In this document: piece after piece, positions 39,101 to 50,052 of the stretch
Layout of the letters: each line of letters begins with the position of its first letter
Position numbering within the stretch: position 1 is the first letter of the stretch
Assembly: GCA_003116995.1 (NCBI GenBank)
Contig: BDSL01000008.1
Coordinates: forward strand, 930,001 to 994,000
Length of the DNA: 64,000 bases
Reading direction: 5' to 3'
From: Yamagishiella unicocca
Taxonomy: Eukaryota > Chlorophyta > Chlorophyceae > Chlamydomonadales > Volvocaceae
The notes under the pieces: model-generated
The model's database searches: none
Told to the model about the DNA's origin: nothing
What the model saw: the letters and a program-made list of their open reading frames with translations, nothing else
Program-made: the position numbers and the translations under genes

Positions 39101-42100
39101 AGCTGAAACGTTGGCCGGACAGCTGCCGACGTGGCGTCGGCTCATTCAGGACGCGCCACCGCCGCCGCCACCGCCATTGGCGGCGCCGGCAGAGCTGCCA
39201 CCGCAGACCGGCGGTGTTAGCGGTGGCGGCGCTGAGGCCAGGGCCGTCCACCGCCGCCGTGTTCCCACCTGCCTAGAGGACATCATCGCCGCGGACCTGC
39301 AGCTGCAGGACGAGTGCGACCACGCCGGCGACGGCGATGGCGATGGCGCCGGCGGCGTGCGAACGCTGCCAGTGGTGCTGCTGCCCGGCTCCGGCCGCGA
39401 CGGCGGTGCTTGCGGCAGCAGCGGCTGCGGCGCCGCGCGAGGTTGCGCGCGTGACACCTCAGCATTCGCCGAATCGACGCCGGACGCGCTGCGCTGCGCG
39501 GTTGCAGAGTTGGGCTGCACGGCAGCAGCCACGGCGCACCTCGACCTGTACCTGGACTGGTCGGTGCTGGCGGGCGCCGGCGGGCCAGTGGCGGGCGGTG
39601 GGGGGGTCGTCGTGGACGCCAGAGCGGCAGCCTCAGCGGCGCGGCCTGGCGGCGGTGGCGGCGGCGGCTCCGCCGCCGCCGCGTCGCTCCTCCGGGGCTT
39701 ATTGACGCCCATACCTTCTCCTCCAGTGGCCTCGTCGGCGCCGCCGCTGGGAGGTGCCAAGCGCAAGAGGGAATCGACGGCGGTAGGAAAGGACTCCCAT
39801 CCGCCGCCGCCGCCGTGGCTGTCGCCGCAGCGTCGGCTGGCTTTGGTCGGGCCTCGTTGGGGTCGGGTGACGATGCGCCTGCGGGCGCAGTTTGGCGGCT
39901 CGTCCGCTCGATCAGCCGACTGTGCGGTGTGGCCTGGCGGCGGCGCGCTGCTCTCACTGCGCCAGGCGAGCCGCCGGGCGCTAGTGGAGCGGCCCGCACG
40001 GGGCGGCGGAGGCGGCGGCGGAGGCGGAGGAGGAGGAGGAGGAGCCGGGTGCGATGCCGGCCGCGGAAGGGGCAGGCAGGATGCGTCCGATGAGAGCCAG
40101 GATGCGGGCAGCAAAGCAGCAGGCTGCGATGAGCTGGAGCCGGCGTGGGGCACTGGGCCCCGGCTGCAGGAGGTAGGAGGCAGTCGCGGCGGTGGCGCCG
40201 CAAGGCCCTTGCTGCCTCCCGAGGAGGGCCACGCAGGGACGGAGCTGCCAGGCAGTGACGCTCACCAAGGTGGCCCGGTATGCTGCGATAGGCCCACCAG
40301 CGGCGGCGCTGGAGATAGCGCCGTCAGCACCGCGGCCGTCGGCGGTCGCATGTGCGGTGTGAAGCGGGGCCGCAGCCCGGTGCCGTCGGATGGCGAGGAG
40401 GGACCAGGCATGAGCCGTGGCGGAGCGGCGAGGACGCCGTCAGATGCGCATAATCGTGGCGGAGCGGCGAGGACGCCGGCGTCGTCGGTAGAGGCGGTAG
40501 CCGCCGGAGCGCAGGAGGACGGTGACCACCTGCACCACCAGCTGCCTAACAAGCGCCATCGGTCGGCCCAATTGCCAGCGGCGATGGGCTCAGTCCTTGC
40601 GACGCCGGCGGCGGCGGCGGCGGCGGTACCACGAGCAGCCGCCGGCGCTGCGATTGCGCCGTTGGGGCCAGTGGCTGCAACCGCGCCGGCGGCCGCCGCT
40701 ACTACTTCTGTCGGCGACGATCTGGTACCACGCACGGCATCTTACCGAACAGATAGGGCTGGGTCGCCTCCGCTACCGCAACCACTTCAACCAAGCCCAC
40801 AACAGCGCACGCTGCCCGCCGGCAGCGGCGGTGGCGGCGGCGCCTCTGGTGGCAGTAGCACCGCTCTAGCCCGGCTGCAGCAGCTACAACTTCAGGGCGC
40901 AGCGGAGCTGCGGTTCTTCATGCAGCTACAGCAGCAGCAGCCGCACAGAGGGTCCACACCGGCGGCGTCAGCGGCAGTGCCCGCCGCAGCGGCGACACCG
41001 GCTTCGGTGGCGAAAGGCGGGTCGGAGGCGGCGGGCGGTTCTGCGGGAGGTCGGCAGGCCGGGTCGCAGCCTGCGACGGCTCAGGTGATCCAGGGAGGTC
41101 GCCACACAGTGTCCCTGGAGCTGGACGAGCGGCACGTGGCCCTGCTCGCCAAGCTGAGCTGCGCGCACGAGGAGCTGCTGGAGGCGGCCAGGAAGGCGGC
41201 GGCGGCGGCGGCGGCAGTGGAGCCACGTGGCGACCAGCAGGGCTGCGGCGAGGACGGCGGCGAGGAGGACGCGGCACAGGCGGCTGTGGACACAGGCGTG
41301 CTGGCATCCGGGCTATGGGAGGTGGGTTATGGCATCCGGGCTATGGGAGGTGGGTTATGGTATCCGGGCTATGGGAGGTGGGTTATGGCATCCGGGCTAT
41401 GGGGGGTGGGTTATGGAGGCCGGGCTACGGGAGGTGGGTTATGGAGGCCGGCCGTGGGCTTGGGAGAGCAGGTAGGGACGCGCAGATGGCTTGTATGGGG
41501 TTTGACTGGGGATTGACTGGGGTTTGACTGGGGATGGCTTGTATGGGGTTTGGCGTGTTGTGGGCGAAGCCAGGGAACCCGGCCAGAACGAGGATGCGAG
41601 CGGAGGGGTGTCGGCGTGGCCTGAACGAACTAGCCGCGTCGCCGTTTGGCGCAGGTGGAGGTGATGGAGAGGCTCATCGCAAGGCATCAGGAGCGGCACC
41701 GCAGCCAGCAGCGGCGGCGGCGCGGAGGGGCGGGGGGACCGCCGCCCATCCCTCCGGAGCGTAAGGCGCTGCTGCAGGTGCGCTACGCTGGCTGGGGATG
41801 GGGGTTACAATAAAAGAACCGGTAACGCGACTGGGGATATGCAGTGGGTGCATAGCCATCGGACACCGGGACGCGCGCGTGGGGGTGGGGGCGGGTGTTG
41901 GAACTGAGAACGGGGTGGGCTAGAGGCGCGGTGAGGGCACAGCTGCGTGGCGGCGGCATGGCTGCAAGGCCAAACGGAGAGAAGCCGTGTCGCTGAAACA
42001 GCGCCCAAATCGGCTTGGTACATCGGCAGTGGCGGGTGTCGGGACACCGCAACAGCAGGGGTGTTGGTCTGGTGGCCGCTACGGTCCTGCAGTTTTGTCC

Positions 42101-45100
42101 TACGCCGCGCTGTCGCCAGCCTCAATTGCCCCGGAAAAGCTTATAAGACGTCACACCCCCTGTGAACATCATGTACGTCGCCGCCCCCGTCTCTCACCGC
42201 TGCGACCCGCCGCCTGGCCCCCAGCTCTACGTCGCCATCATGGGGCTGCGGCAGGCGGCAGGCGCGCTGCTGCGTTTCGGAGTCAGGTAGGACTGACTGC
42301 GTGGGCCACCTGGGTGTGCACGCAGGGCAGAGCGAGGGATGGAGGGGCTTAAGGTACCGAGTAGGTTGGGGAAACGGGGGAAGCAAGGGTGCTGTCCTAT
42401 CTTGCAGAACCCGCCGGGCCAGCCGGCGTACCTGCGCCCAGCAGCAGGTCACTTCTTGCGGTGTATCGACTCCCGATATCACCAACCTGCCCCCAACCCA
42501 CTATGCGCCAGCTACACTGCTCTTGTCGTATAACTGGGTCCTTACGGCCCCCCACTGCCGTGGATTCGCGGATTCTCTTGCACCCCCCCCCACTGCGTTG
42601 CCCGCCGTCTCCGTCCCTTGCGCCCTCGAAAACCCGAGGTTACCCCTTCCCCCTCCCGCTTCCCCCCTCGCCCAGGGCCGCTCACCTGGCCCTGGGGCAG
42701 CTAGCTCGCCAGCTTCCCCGGGTGGGGCAGCTGTGCTGCGGAACGGTGGAGGCGCTGGCGGAGGCGTCTCGGCAGGTGGAGGAGCAACGAGGGGGCGGCG
42801 GCGTAGCCGGCGGGACAGCGGAGGCGCCCGGCGGCGCCATGACTGACCACGTGGTGGTGGAGTGCGTGCAGCGGCTGCTGATCGCCATTGACACGACGCG
42901 ACCAGTAAGCACAGACCTGCGGGCGGGTTGGTAGTGGTTGGGGTGGCGTCGAGCGCGTGGACATACCGGCATCAACGTAGCGACGCGTGGATATATCAGG
43001 GAAAATAGAGAGAGGGACCGAAACCTGGTTGGAGTCCGGTATTGACCAGGTCGTTGGAGGTTGCAAGCACGAGGACTTCGATGCGGCTGCCTGAACCCTC
43101 GGGACGAGGTGGGGTCGGGCTCACGGGCGGGTGCGGAGGGTGGGATTCATTTGTGCAGCAGTAGTGTTGGCCGGAAGATAAAGACTTGCCGGTATGTGGC
43201 GGGACTCCGGTAACCAGCCCAACCGCTCCCCAGCCAACCGCAAACTCCCCAACCGCCCTGCCTCCAGGACCCGCGAGTGCTCATCGTCACCGACCCGCGA
43301 GCCTTCTTCGCGCTCTACCCTGCCGTACAAGCCGCAGGCCTGTGCACCGCGCATCTGCCGGCAGCCACGGCGAATGCGCTGACGGCGGCGGCGGCGGCGG
43401 CGGTGGCGGTCCCAGCAGCGAGCGTTTCCGCATCAGGGGCCGCCGGCAGCGGCGGTGTCAAAGGCGGCGGAGGCGGTGCCGACACGTCGGAAGATGCGGC
43501 GGCGGTGGTGGCGGCGGTGGCGGCGGTGGCGCAGGTGGGTGGTAGCTTTTTGGTGCGGAGGCTTCTTGTAAGGGGGCGGAGGGTGACACGGCTGGTCAGT
43601 TGTGTCCGCAGCGGCACAGCGGCAGGAGCTCTCGTTCGATAACACGTCCGACCTCACTCCTCACTCCTCACTCCTCACTTGACATCTCGGTAACACGGCC
43701 CGACTTCACTCCTGACTTGACATCGCCTCCACGTCCTGCCTCCTCCAAGTCCCCTTCCCAACTCATGCCCACCAGCATTGGCTGCATCCCACCAATCCAA
43801 TGAGAGCGCAACGCCCACCGTGTACCTCCTCTGCCAAGTGACTTGCCCTCCCTCCCTCGCATCCTCCTAAACCCTATACCCTGCCGCCTGCCGCTTGTCC
43901 TCCCCTCCCCTCCCCTCCACTCCCCCCTCCCTCTCTCGCTCTCCTCAGCCCGGCGCCTGCCGCTTGTCCTCCCCTTCTCTTCCCCCCTCCCTCTCTCGCG
44001 CTCCTCAGCCCGGCGCCTGCCGCTTGTCCTCCCCTCCCCTCCCCTTCTCTTCCCTCCCCCCCCCTCCCTCTCGCTCCCCTCAGCCCGGCGCCTGCCTCTT
44101 CGTGAGCTACCAGCTGGCGGCCTGCGCCACATTCCCGCTGCAGCTCTTCACCGCAGTGCTGCTGGTGGCACCGGACACGTCAGCAGGCACCTGGGGGGGC
44201 CGCCAGGCGGCTGACGTTGGCGGCGAAACTGTTGGCCGACCACGCCTGCCGGGCGAGGGCCTTTGGGAGGCGGTTCCGGAGCGGTTGCGGGACTGCGCTG
44301 CGGAGAGGTGCGGGTTTGGGAGGTGGTTCCGGAGCGGTTGCGGGGCTGCGCTGCGGAGAGGTGCGGGTTTGGGAGGTGGTTCCGGAGCGGTTGCGGGGCT
44401 GCGCTGCGGAGAGGTGCGGGTTTGGGAGGCGGTTCCGGAGCGGTTGCGGGACTGCGCTGCGGAGAGATGCGGGTTTGGGTGCGGTTCCGGAGCGGTTGCG
44501 GGACTGCGCTGCGGAGAAGTGCGAGTTTGCTGTGTGAAGCGAATGTTTGGGTTTGAGGGGCCAGCAGGGGGGAACCCCGCCCTGGCCACAGGGACCCGCG
44601 CTGCGTCAATTGCACTGTTACTGTACGGATTCAGTTCGTGGCTCGCTGTTGGTATTGAAATATGGCTGGCCTCAATGCCCACCTGCTCTCATCTGCTCCG
44701 CTCCGAAACCCACCTTACCGTACGTCCCTCAGGTACCTGCTGTGCACGCAGCGGCCGCACCCGCACCGCCTGCTGCCCTTTAACGCCAACACCAACGCCG
44801 ATGCCAACGCCAATGCAGCATCCGGCGCCAGCAGGCCCCCCGGCACCTCCGCCTCCACATCCCACCAGCAGCACCCTCCCAGAGGGCAAGGCAGCCCCAC
44901 CCCTCCCCGGGTTGGCAGTCCCTCACGCTCCAGCCACGCCATACCGCTCAACCATATCCCTCAGAGCGCGCCCGCCCTCAACCTGCCCCGGCAGCAGCCG
45001 CCTCAGCCACTTGCGCAGCCCCAGCAGCCCTCACAGCCATGGCAACCATCTGAACGGCCAGGCAGCCGCTGCTCAAGCCCGCATGGGTGGGTTCCGCCGC

Positions 45101-48100
45101 TCGCTCCGTCGGCGCCGGTCACTGCTCTCGCCGGCGACGCCTCAGGGGTGGCTCAAAGCGGTGGCGTCGTCCAGCCTGACTCGGTCCGCGGTCGTGGCCC
45201 CGTCCCGTTCCACGGCTCTGGGGATGGCCACCCACCGGTGGCTGCTCCTAGCCCTCGCTTAAGGGGGCCCTCTGGTAGCCAGAACGGGGTTTCGGTGGGG
45301 CCAGCGCGTCACCACGCGGACCTCCCGCAGCAGCTCCCCTGGCAACCGGCGCCGGCGCCGCAGGCAGCACTACGAATGTCGCCGGCGTTGTCACCGCCGA
45401 CAACGACGGCGGCGCTGCCGCCGCGGCAGCAGCAGCCCGGTCAGGAGGCCGTCGGCAGCCGCCAGCTGGGTGGCGCACAGCACCTCCTGAAGGGCGCAGA
45501 GGAGCCGTCTTCGGCAGATCTCGCCGCACCCACCCCGCTCGCGGCCGGCGAAGTGGGCAGCGGCGGCCTCGGCAGCGGTGGCGGCGGCCGCTGGCTCGTG
45601 GCCAGCTCCGCGCCCGGAAGCGTGCTGCGGTCTCGGCCCGGCCTGTACGGCGCTCTGCTCCGGTGCTGCGAGGAGGGGCACGGCGTGGAGGTTACGGATC
45701 GCGTATTGGACCTGGCGGACTTGGTGCTGTCGCCGGTGATGTGTGCCGCGGTGTGGCCGTTCACGCCGCCCCAGCAGCAGCACCAGCAGCAACACCAGCA
45801 ACACCAGCAGCAGCAGCAGCACCAGCACCAGCACCAGCAGCAGCAGCAGCAGCAGCGGCCCGCGTCGGCGGCAGGGGTAGCTGCGGCGGCCTCGCTGCCG
45901 GCGGCAGGGGCAGCCATGTCATTAGAGGAGGTGCGGCTCCCGTGGCCATGGGGTATTGGGTTGTGGGACTTGGGTGATTGCGAAGGAAAAGCGAGGTAGG
46001 GCGCATGCCATGTTTTGCCCTGCCTTCACACCTACAATACAGGTCGCGTTCGTTACCCTGTCTGCACCCGTACATACAAAGCCCACATGTTACGCACCCG
46101 AACTAATAAAATGCGCATACGCGCGCCCGCCTTAGGTCGACGGCCTGGTGGAGATGCTACTGCCGGTCATGGTTGAGCGGGTGTTGCTGCTGTCCATGCG
46201 CTACAGCCGGGCGACCGTGGTGTTCGAGGCGCCCGGCAGCCTGGGGTCCGCGCTGCTGCGCCGCTCGGCGCCGCTGCAGGCGACTGCGATCAAGGCGGGG
46301 CTGCGGCTGCTGCTGTTGACGACCTCCAGCGAGCAGGCCACGCAGGTAAGCCCACCCACCTTCCGGCGTGACGGAGGGTAGGGTGCAGGCCTCATGACCG
46401 GCAGTAATCAGTGTTTTTTTTAAGTAATATATTACTTAAATGGAATAAATCGGGGTTTGGGGCTTGGAAAAAACGGAACAGATTGAGGCTGACCCGTACA
46501 TTTTTATTACTTAAGCCAAAAACGCCCATTCCTGTCTGGCGTGGCGGGACCAGCAGAACCAGAACCCCAACAAGTGGCAGATTTCCGATCCTGCCAAGTA
46601 TCCCTGGGCCGAGCGTGTGCCTGCTGACGTGGACAGCGGGGAAGTTCACGACAAAGTGCGCTGCGTTCCCGTTTAGTGACGCACTGCGGAAATGGCTGGC
46701 CAGCAGCAGCAGGGGGCGGTACATGATGAACGGTTTGCCCTAACAGATGACACTAAGAAACACACCAACTGTACGTGGCTCTGGGTCTGTGAAAGGACTT
46801 GTAACTTATCGGGGGGGGTCTGGGGGGGGCGGAGCCCCCCCCAGCGCCGCACAGCTATGGAACAAATATCAAACGCCCCTGAAATTTTATTACTTCAGAT
46901 GGAATACATCGAGACCCCCCTAAAACGAAAAAAAAAACACTGGCAGTAATGCTTGCGTGTGAGACCCCGGTAGCTAGATGTGTGTCTACGGAGTGTAAGT
47001 GAGCATCGATTGGTTCATAACAAATCATATGTACATGGGTGAGTAGTGTTGTTTCGTTTTACTACGGCAATAATGCAGCACACATCAGCGGTCTGCCTGC
47101 AGCTGGCATCACGCACGCCGTTGGTCCTACCGGAGCCCGATCCTATCAATGTGGTGGCGCTGTGACACTTCTGACGAGCCTGGTCCCGGGTGGGAGTGGC
47201 ATACCCCGCACAGTCCACTAAGACCCTGTGCGTCCAACGCACCTACCCTAATTAATATTCCCTCGAGTATTTACCTGTGTAATAAGACGAAAACTTTCGC
47301 CTGCGTTCCCCTCATTTGTTTACCTTTTACGCATGCGTGGCCCATCTTATATGGTACAGCACCTGCTGCTGAGCGTCGTGGACACGGCGCTACGGCATGA
47401 CCCCAGCTGCGTCGTCGGCAGCGCTGGCGGCGGTGGTGCGGCGTACAGCCCCCTGGACGAGCAGCCATCGGCATCTGAGGCCCTACTCTGCTCGACGCCT
47501 TGCCTGAACCCCCTCAGCGCGGCTTTGCTGCTGGCATTGGGTCTTCCTATGAAGAAGCTGCTGCCAGCTTTCCTCGCTGCTGCAGCAGTGGCTGCGGATG
47601 AAGAACAGGAGGCAGAGGCGGAACGAAGTCGCGGAGTCTCCAATGCGCATGGTTTGCCCGTGGAGGGCACAGCCGTACAGTCAGTACGACGAGTTCTGCC
47701 GTATATGCCCCCGACCAGCGTCCGCCTGCTGGCTGCACACTTGAACGCTGTGCAGCAGCAACAGCAGCAGCATCTGCGTGAAGGGCAGCAGATGGGCATC
47801 GAGCAATATGAGGGAATGCGGGGGCAGCTAATTGATCACCACCCGAGCACCCCATGTGCCATGTCTGCAGCCGGCAGCGGACATGCAACGACCATCCAGC
47901 AACGCGCCGCTGGCATTCACGATGTTGCTGATGTTGAGGCTGTGGCAATTGGCACACTCCTGAATGCGCATCTGCCGGATAGGCACCTGCCGATAGCCCC
48001 ACAGCACCACATCCCGCGACAGCAGCATGTGCAGCGAATCCCGCAACAGCAGAGCCAGCAGGGACCTGGACAGTCCGTGTACCAACATTACCACCATGAT

Positions 48101-50052
48101 CAAAATATAAACTATCAGGCACGCGCAAGCCAGCACGGGCAACAGCAGCAACGCCAACAGCTGTTACATCAACAGCAGCAGCTGCAGCGTCAACGACTGC
48201 ATGAGCAGCAACTGCAACATCAACAGCAGATGCTGCAGCAACGGCAGCCGCAGCAGCAGCAGCCGCAGCAACGGCAGCCGCAGCAACAGCAGCAGCCGCA
48301 GCAACAGCAGCCGCAGCAACAACAGCCGCAGCAACAGCAGCCGCAGCAACAGCAGCCGCAGCAACAGCAGCACCAACCGCAGCAACAGCAGCACCAACAA
48401 CAGCGACTGCGTCATCAACAGCAGCTGCAGCAACAGCAACAACAGTCGCTGCAGCAACAGCAACAGCATGAGTATCGACAGCAGCCCGACTGGAGTAGTC
48501 CGGAGCTGCACCCTCGATACACGAGGGCCCTACATCAGCAGCAGGGGGGACAACGCCATCGAGTGCCGTCGGATGGCCTCACTTCACCGAAACCGCTGCT
48601 GCGCGAGGTGATGACGAACATGGCGGGTTGCGACGGAGGCGATGATGACGAAATGGGCATGGGCCTGCATGGCGACGGCGGTGTTACTGTGGCGTCAGAG
48701 TCAGTGGAGAGGATGGACCTGGACGGCCATGACCGACAGCTCTGGGCCCCGCCGCACCGTCGTAGCATCCAAGCACTCGCGGGGCACGAGGGCGGTGTGG
48801 ACACGCTGACCGCAAGTGGCAGTGATCGAAACCGAGATCAACGCCTTAGTCAGCATGGGTACGGCGCCGATCGGCACGATGCCGTCGGTTTCGGAGCTGG
48901 GCTGGAGGACGACCCGGCGCTGGAGCTGTCTATTGAAGAGCTGCTCGACCCGGCTGATGATGACGGGGGGCGCAATGATGCGGCAGCAACCGCGGCGGCC
49001 TCCTGGAGACAGCGTGCGGCACTGCGTGCGCCTGTGTCGTATGTTGGCGGCGGGAGAGCGTTCACCGCGGCAGGCCTGGCCCTGCGTGGGCCCCACATTG
49101 TTTCGGATCCCGACTTGGATCTCGATGGGGACCTGGAGATGGGCCTGGGTAGCGAAGACGTGCCCGCCGGGGCATTTGGGCCTGGTGATAGTGGTTCCGG
49201 AGCGGCCTCGGGCCAAGAGGACCCTGGGGTGAGAGGGGCAGCGATGCCGCCGCTGACCCGTGGGTCGGGGCACACGGTGGCTGGCCAGGCCTTGGCGGCT
49301 GGCATCCGCGCTGGCAGCTGGGAATCGGACCCGACCCGCGTGGACCAGGCAGCGTTTATTGCCGACAGTCTCTTGGTGGGTGATGGGTTGGGATGAACAG
49401 ATGTTACTGCTGGCGCCCTGCTCCGCTGTTCGTCCCACACTGCTGCTGCTGTATGCGCAACCTTGGTTTGTGTCCGCGACGCCGTTTGCTTCGTTGTTAT
49501 CTTCCTTCCCATGCGAACCACGCACCCTCCCCTTCAACTTCGTCCCTAAAACCACCCAAATGCGTGCAACGTACGCAGGACGACTTCCTGGCGCAGCGTG
49601 CCGTCGCACAAGCATCTGTCGCAAGGCGCCCGGTGGGACCGCACGGAGTACAGCAGCTGCTGTCGAATAATGGCACTGGGCGCCATTATTACGCAAGCGG
49701 CGCTGCAGCAGCCGCTGGATTATTTGGAGCTGCCAGTGGAGTAGCCAAGGCTACTGCCGAGCGGCGTGGGGCCAATGTTACCGCTGCCATCGCGGCTTCT
49801 GCAGCTACGGCAACCGCCGCTACGGCGGGTATTTTCGGGGCGTTCGCTAGCGACAGGTCTTCTGTTGGCGGCGTTGGGGCCCCCATAAGGTCGGCGGCGG
49901 CTAGTGCTGGAATTGTAGGAAACGGAGCTGGTCCTGTTGGGTGGCAGGGTCCGGCGGTACTGAGGCGGGGGAACGGTGGCGCCAGAGGCTCCAGCTGGCG
50001 TGGGCGCGGCGCTGTGGGAGGTGGACGTGGAAGGCGGTACGCGCGGCGCTGA
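36158..50052 (+). CDS. Giant low-complexity protein, candidate SHOC1/ZIP2-type XPF-like factor, about 3188 aa
   Basis: Exons 36158-36667, 36885-37235, 37419-41321, 41655-41777, 42225-42286, 42676-42904, 43268-43534, 44084-44307, 44733-45930, 46136-46345, 47360-49375, 49579-50052; 9567 nt, every phase closes. Residues 1-1588 are mostly Ala/Gly/Gln/Pro-rich with short ordered islands (LLELPAYLSYDGPSAVQALM). Residues 1590-2430 contain an ordered alpha/beta region: RVLIVTDPRAFFALYP, ACLFVSYQLAACATFPLQLF, YLLCTQRPHPHRLL, RATVVFEAPGSLGSALLRRS, then a helix-hairpin-helix-like CLNPLSAALLLALG. Strand order and the C-terminal 'NPL-A' hairpin resemble the nuclease-like plus HhH2 module of SHOC1/ZIP2, a meiotic crossover factor related to XPF. 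That is my inference, not a secure match. A Gln-rich tract (about 2620-2740) and an acidic then RG-rich tail follow. A TGTAA lies 122 nt after the stop. Confidence 0.6.
37262..37315 (+). repeat. Dispersed short repeat, copy 3 (diverged)
   Basis: The segment starting aagacccgtgtacgcgcgaa and containing tagaacggacgtttcaagcc matches the core of the two ArfGAP-intron copies. It lies in the intron between exons 36885-37235 and 37419-41321 of the giant gene. Confidence 0.55.
38144..38215 (+). repeat. 18-bp coding repeat (ETAVPP)
   Basis: Four identical units of gcggtgccgcccgagacg encode AVPPET in the large exon of the giant gene. Identity between units suggests recent expansion. The period keeps the frame. 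Confidence 0.9.
38545..38698 (+). repeat. Coding repeat (AAEAAKGT)
   Basis: Six or so units of gcagctgaggcagccaaagg plus accg/actg encode AAEAAKGT; two units carry an extra 9-bp ACT-type insert (gccgccacc). It is in frame within the large exon and should form an alanine-rich helix. Confidence 0.85.
41306..41453 (+). repeat. 28-bp minisatellite duplicating a splice donor
   Basis: Five copies of a 28-bp unit (catccgggctatgggaggtg plus ggttatgg) begin at the end of exon 37419-41321. Each unit carries a GGAG|GTGGGT donor. The first donor (41321/41322) joins the next exon in frame; the 28-bp period shifts phase at the next two. Confidence 0.9.
43930..44083 (+). repeat. Repeat duplicating a splice acceptor (60-75 bp)
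   Basis: The segment ctcagcccggcgcctgcc, preceded by a long ctccctctctcg pyrimidine tract, occurs three times with its AG at 43948, 44008 and 44083. Only the last is followed by the open exon (PGACLFVSYQLAAC). The first two are complete decoy acceptors. Confidence 0.85.
44255..44525 (+). repeat. 53-bp minisatellite duplicating a splice donor
   Basis: Five copies of a 53-bp unit containing gtgcgggtttgggaggtggt and ending ctgcgctgcggagag start inside exon 44084-44307 and run into its intron. Each copy supplies a GAGAG|GTGCGG donor. The first (44307/44308) gives the phase needed by the next exon. Confidence 0.9.
45771..45860 (+). repeat. CAG/CAC repeat (Gln/His tract)
   Basis: A cagcagcagcaccagcagca-type array encodes about 28 mixed Gln and His residues between ordered segments of the giant protein, just before the exon end at 45930. 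Confidence 0.9.
46409..46953 (+). mobile_element. Transposon-like insertion in an intron of the giant gene
   Basis: The left end is a palindromic AT-rich word, tttaagtaatatattactta, and the motif ttattactta/ttattacttca recurs at about 46504 and 46889. The interior holds two short + frames with GC3-rich codons: 46539-46676 (AWRDQQNQNPNKWQISDPAK ... VRCVPV, stop TAG) and 46692-46949 (MAGQQQQGAVHDERFALTDD...). A perfect G/C hairpin (ggggggtctggggggggcggagcccccc) lies at 46811-46840. Its composition and codon use differ from the surrounding intron (46346-47359). No known transposase domain is recognised, so this could be a non-autonomous or truncated element. Confidence 0.5.
48145..48483 (+). repeat. 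CAG/CAA tract encoding a long Gln-rich segment
   Basis: An array of caacagcagccgcagcaaca-type triplets encodes over 100 residues that are mostly Gln, with interspersed Pro, Arg and His. It is in frame within exon 47360-49375. The antisense strand is open as a Leu-rich frame, an artefact of the repeat. Confidence 0.95.

Noticed and set aside
39146..40203. Long antisense ORFs (over 300 codons) under the large exon of the giant gene
   Set aside because: They are shadows of a GC-rich sense frame; no splice sites, and composition (Arg/Pro/Ser) expected from antisense reading.
48164..48511. Leu-rich minus-strand ORF
   Set aside because: It is the reverse reading of the CAG/CAA tract in the sense exon.
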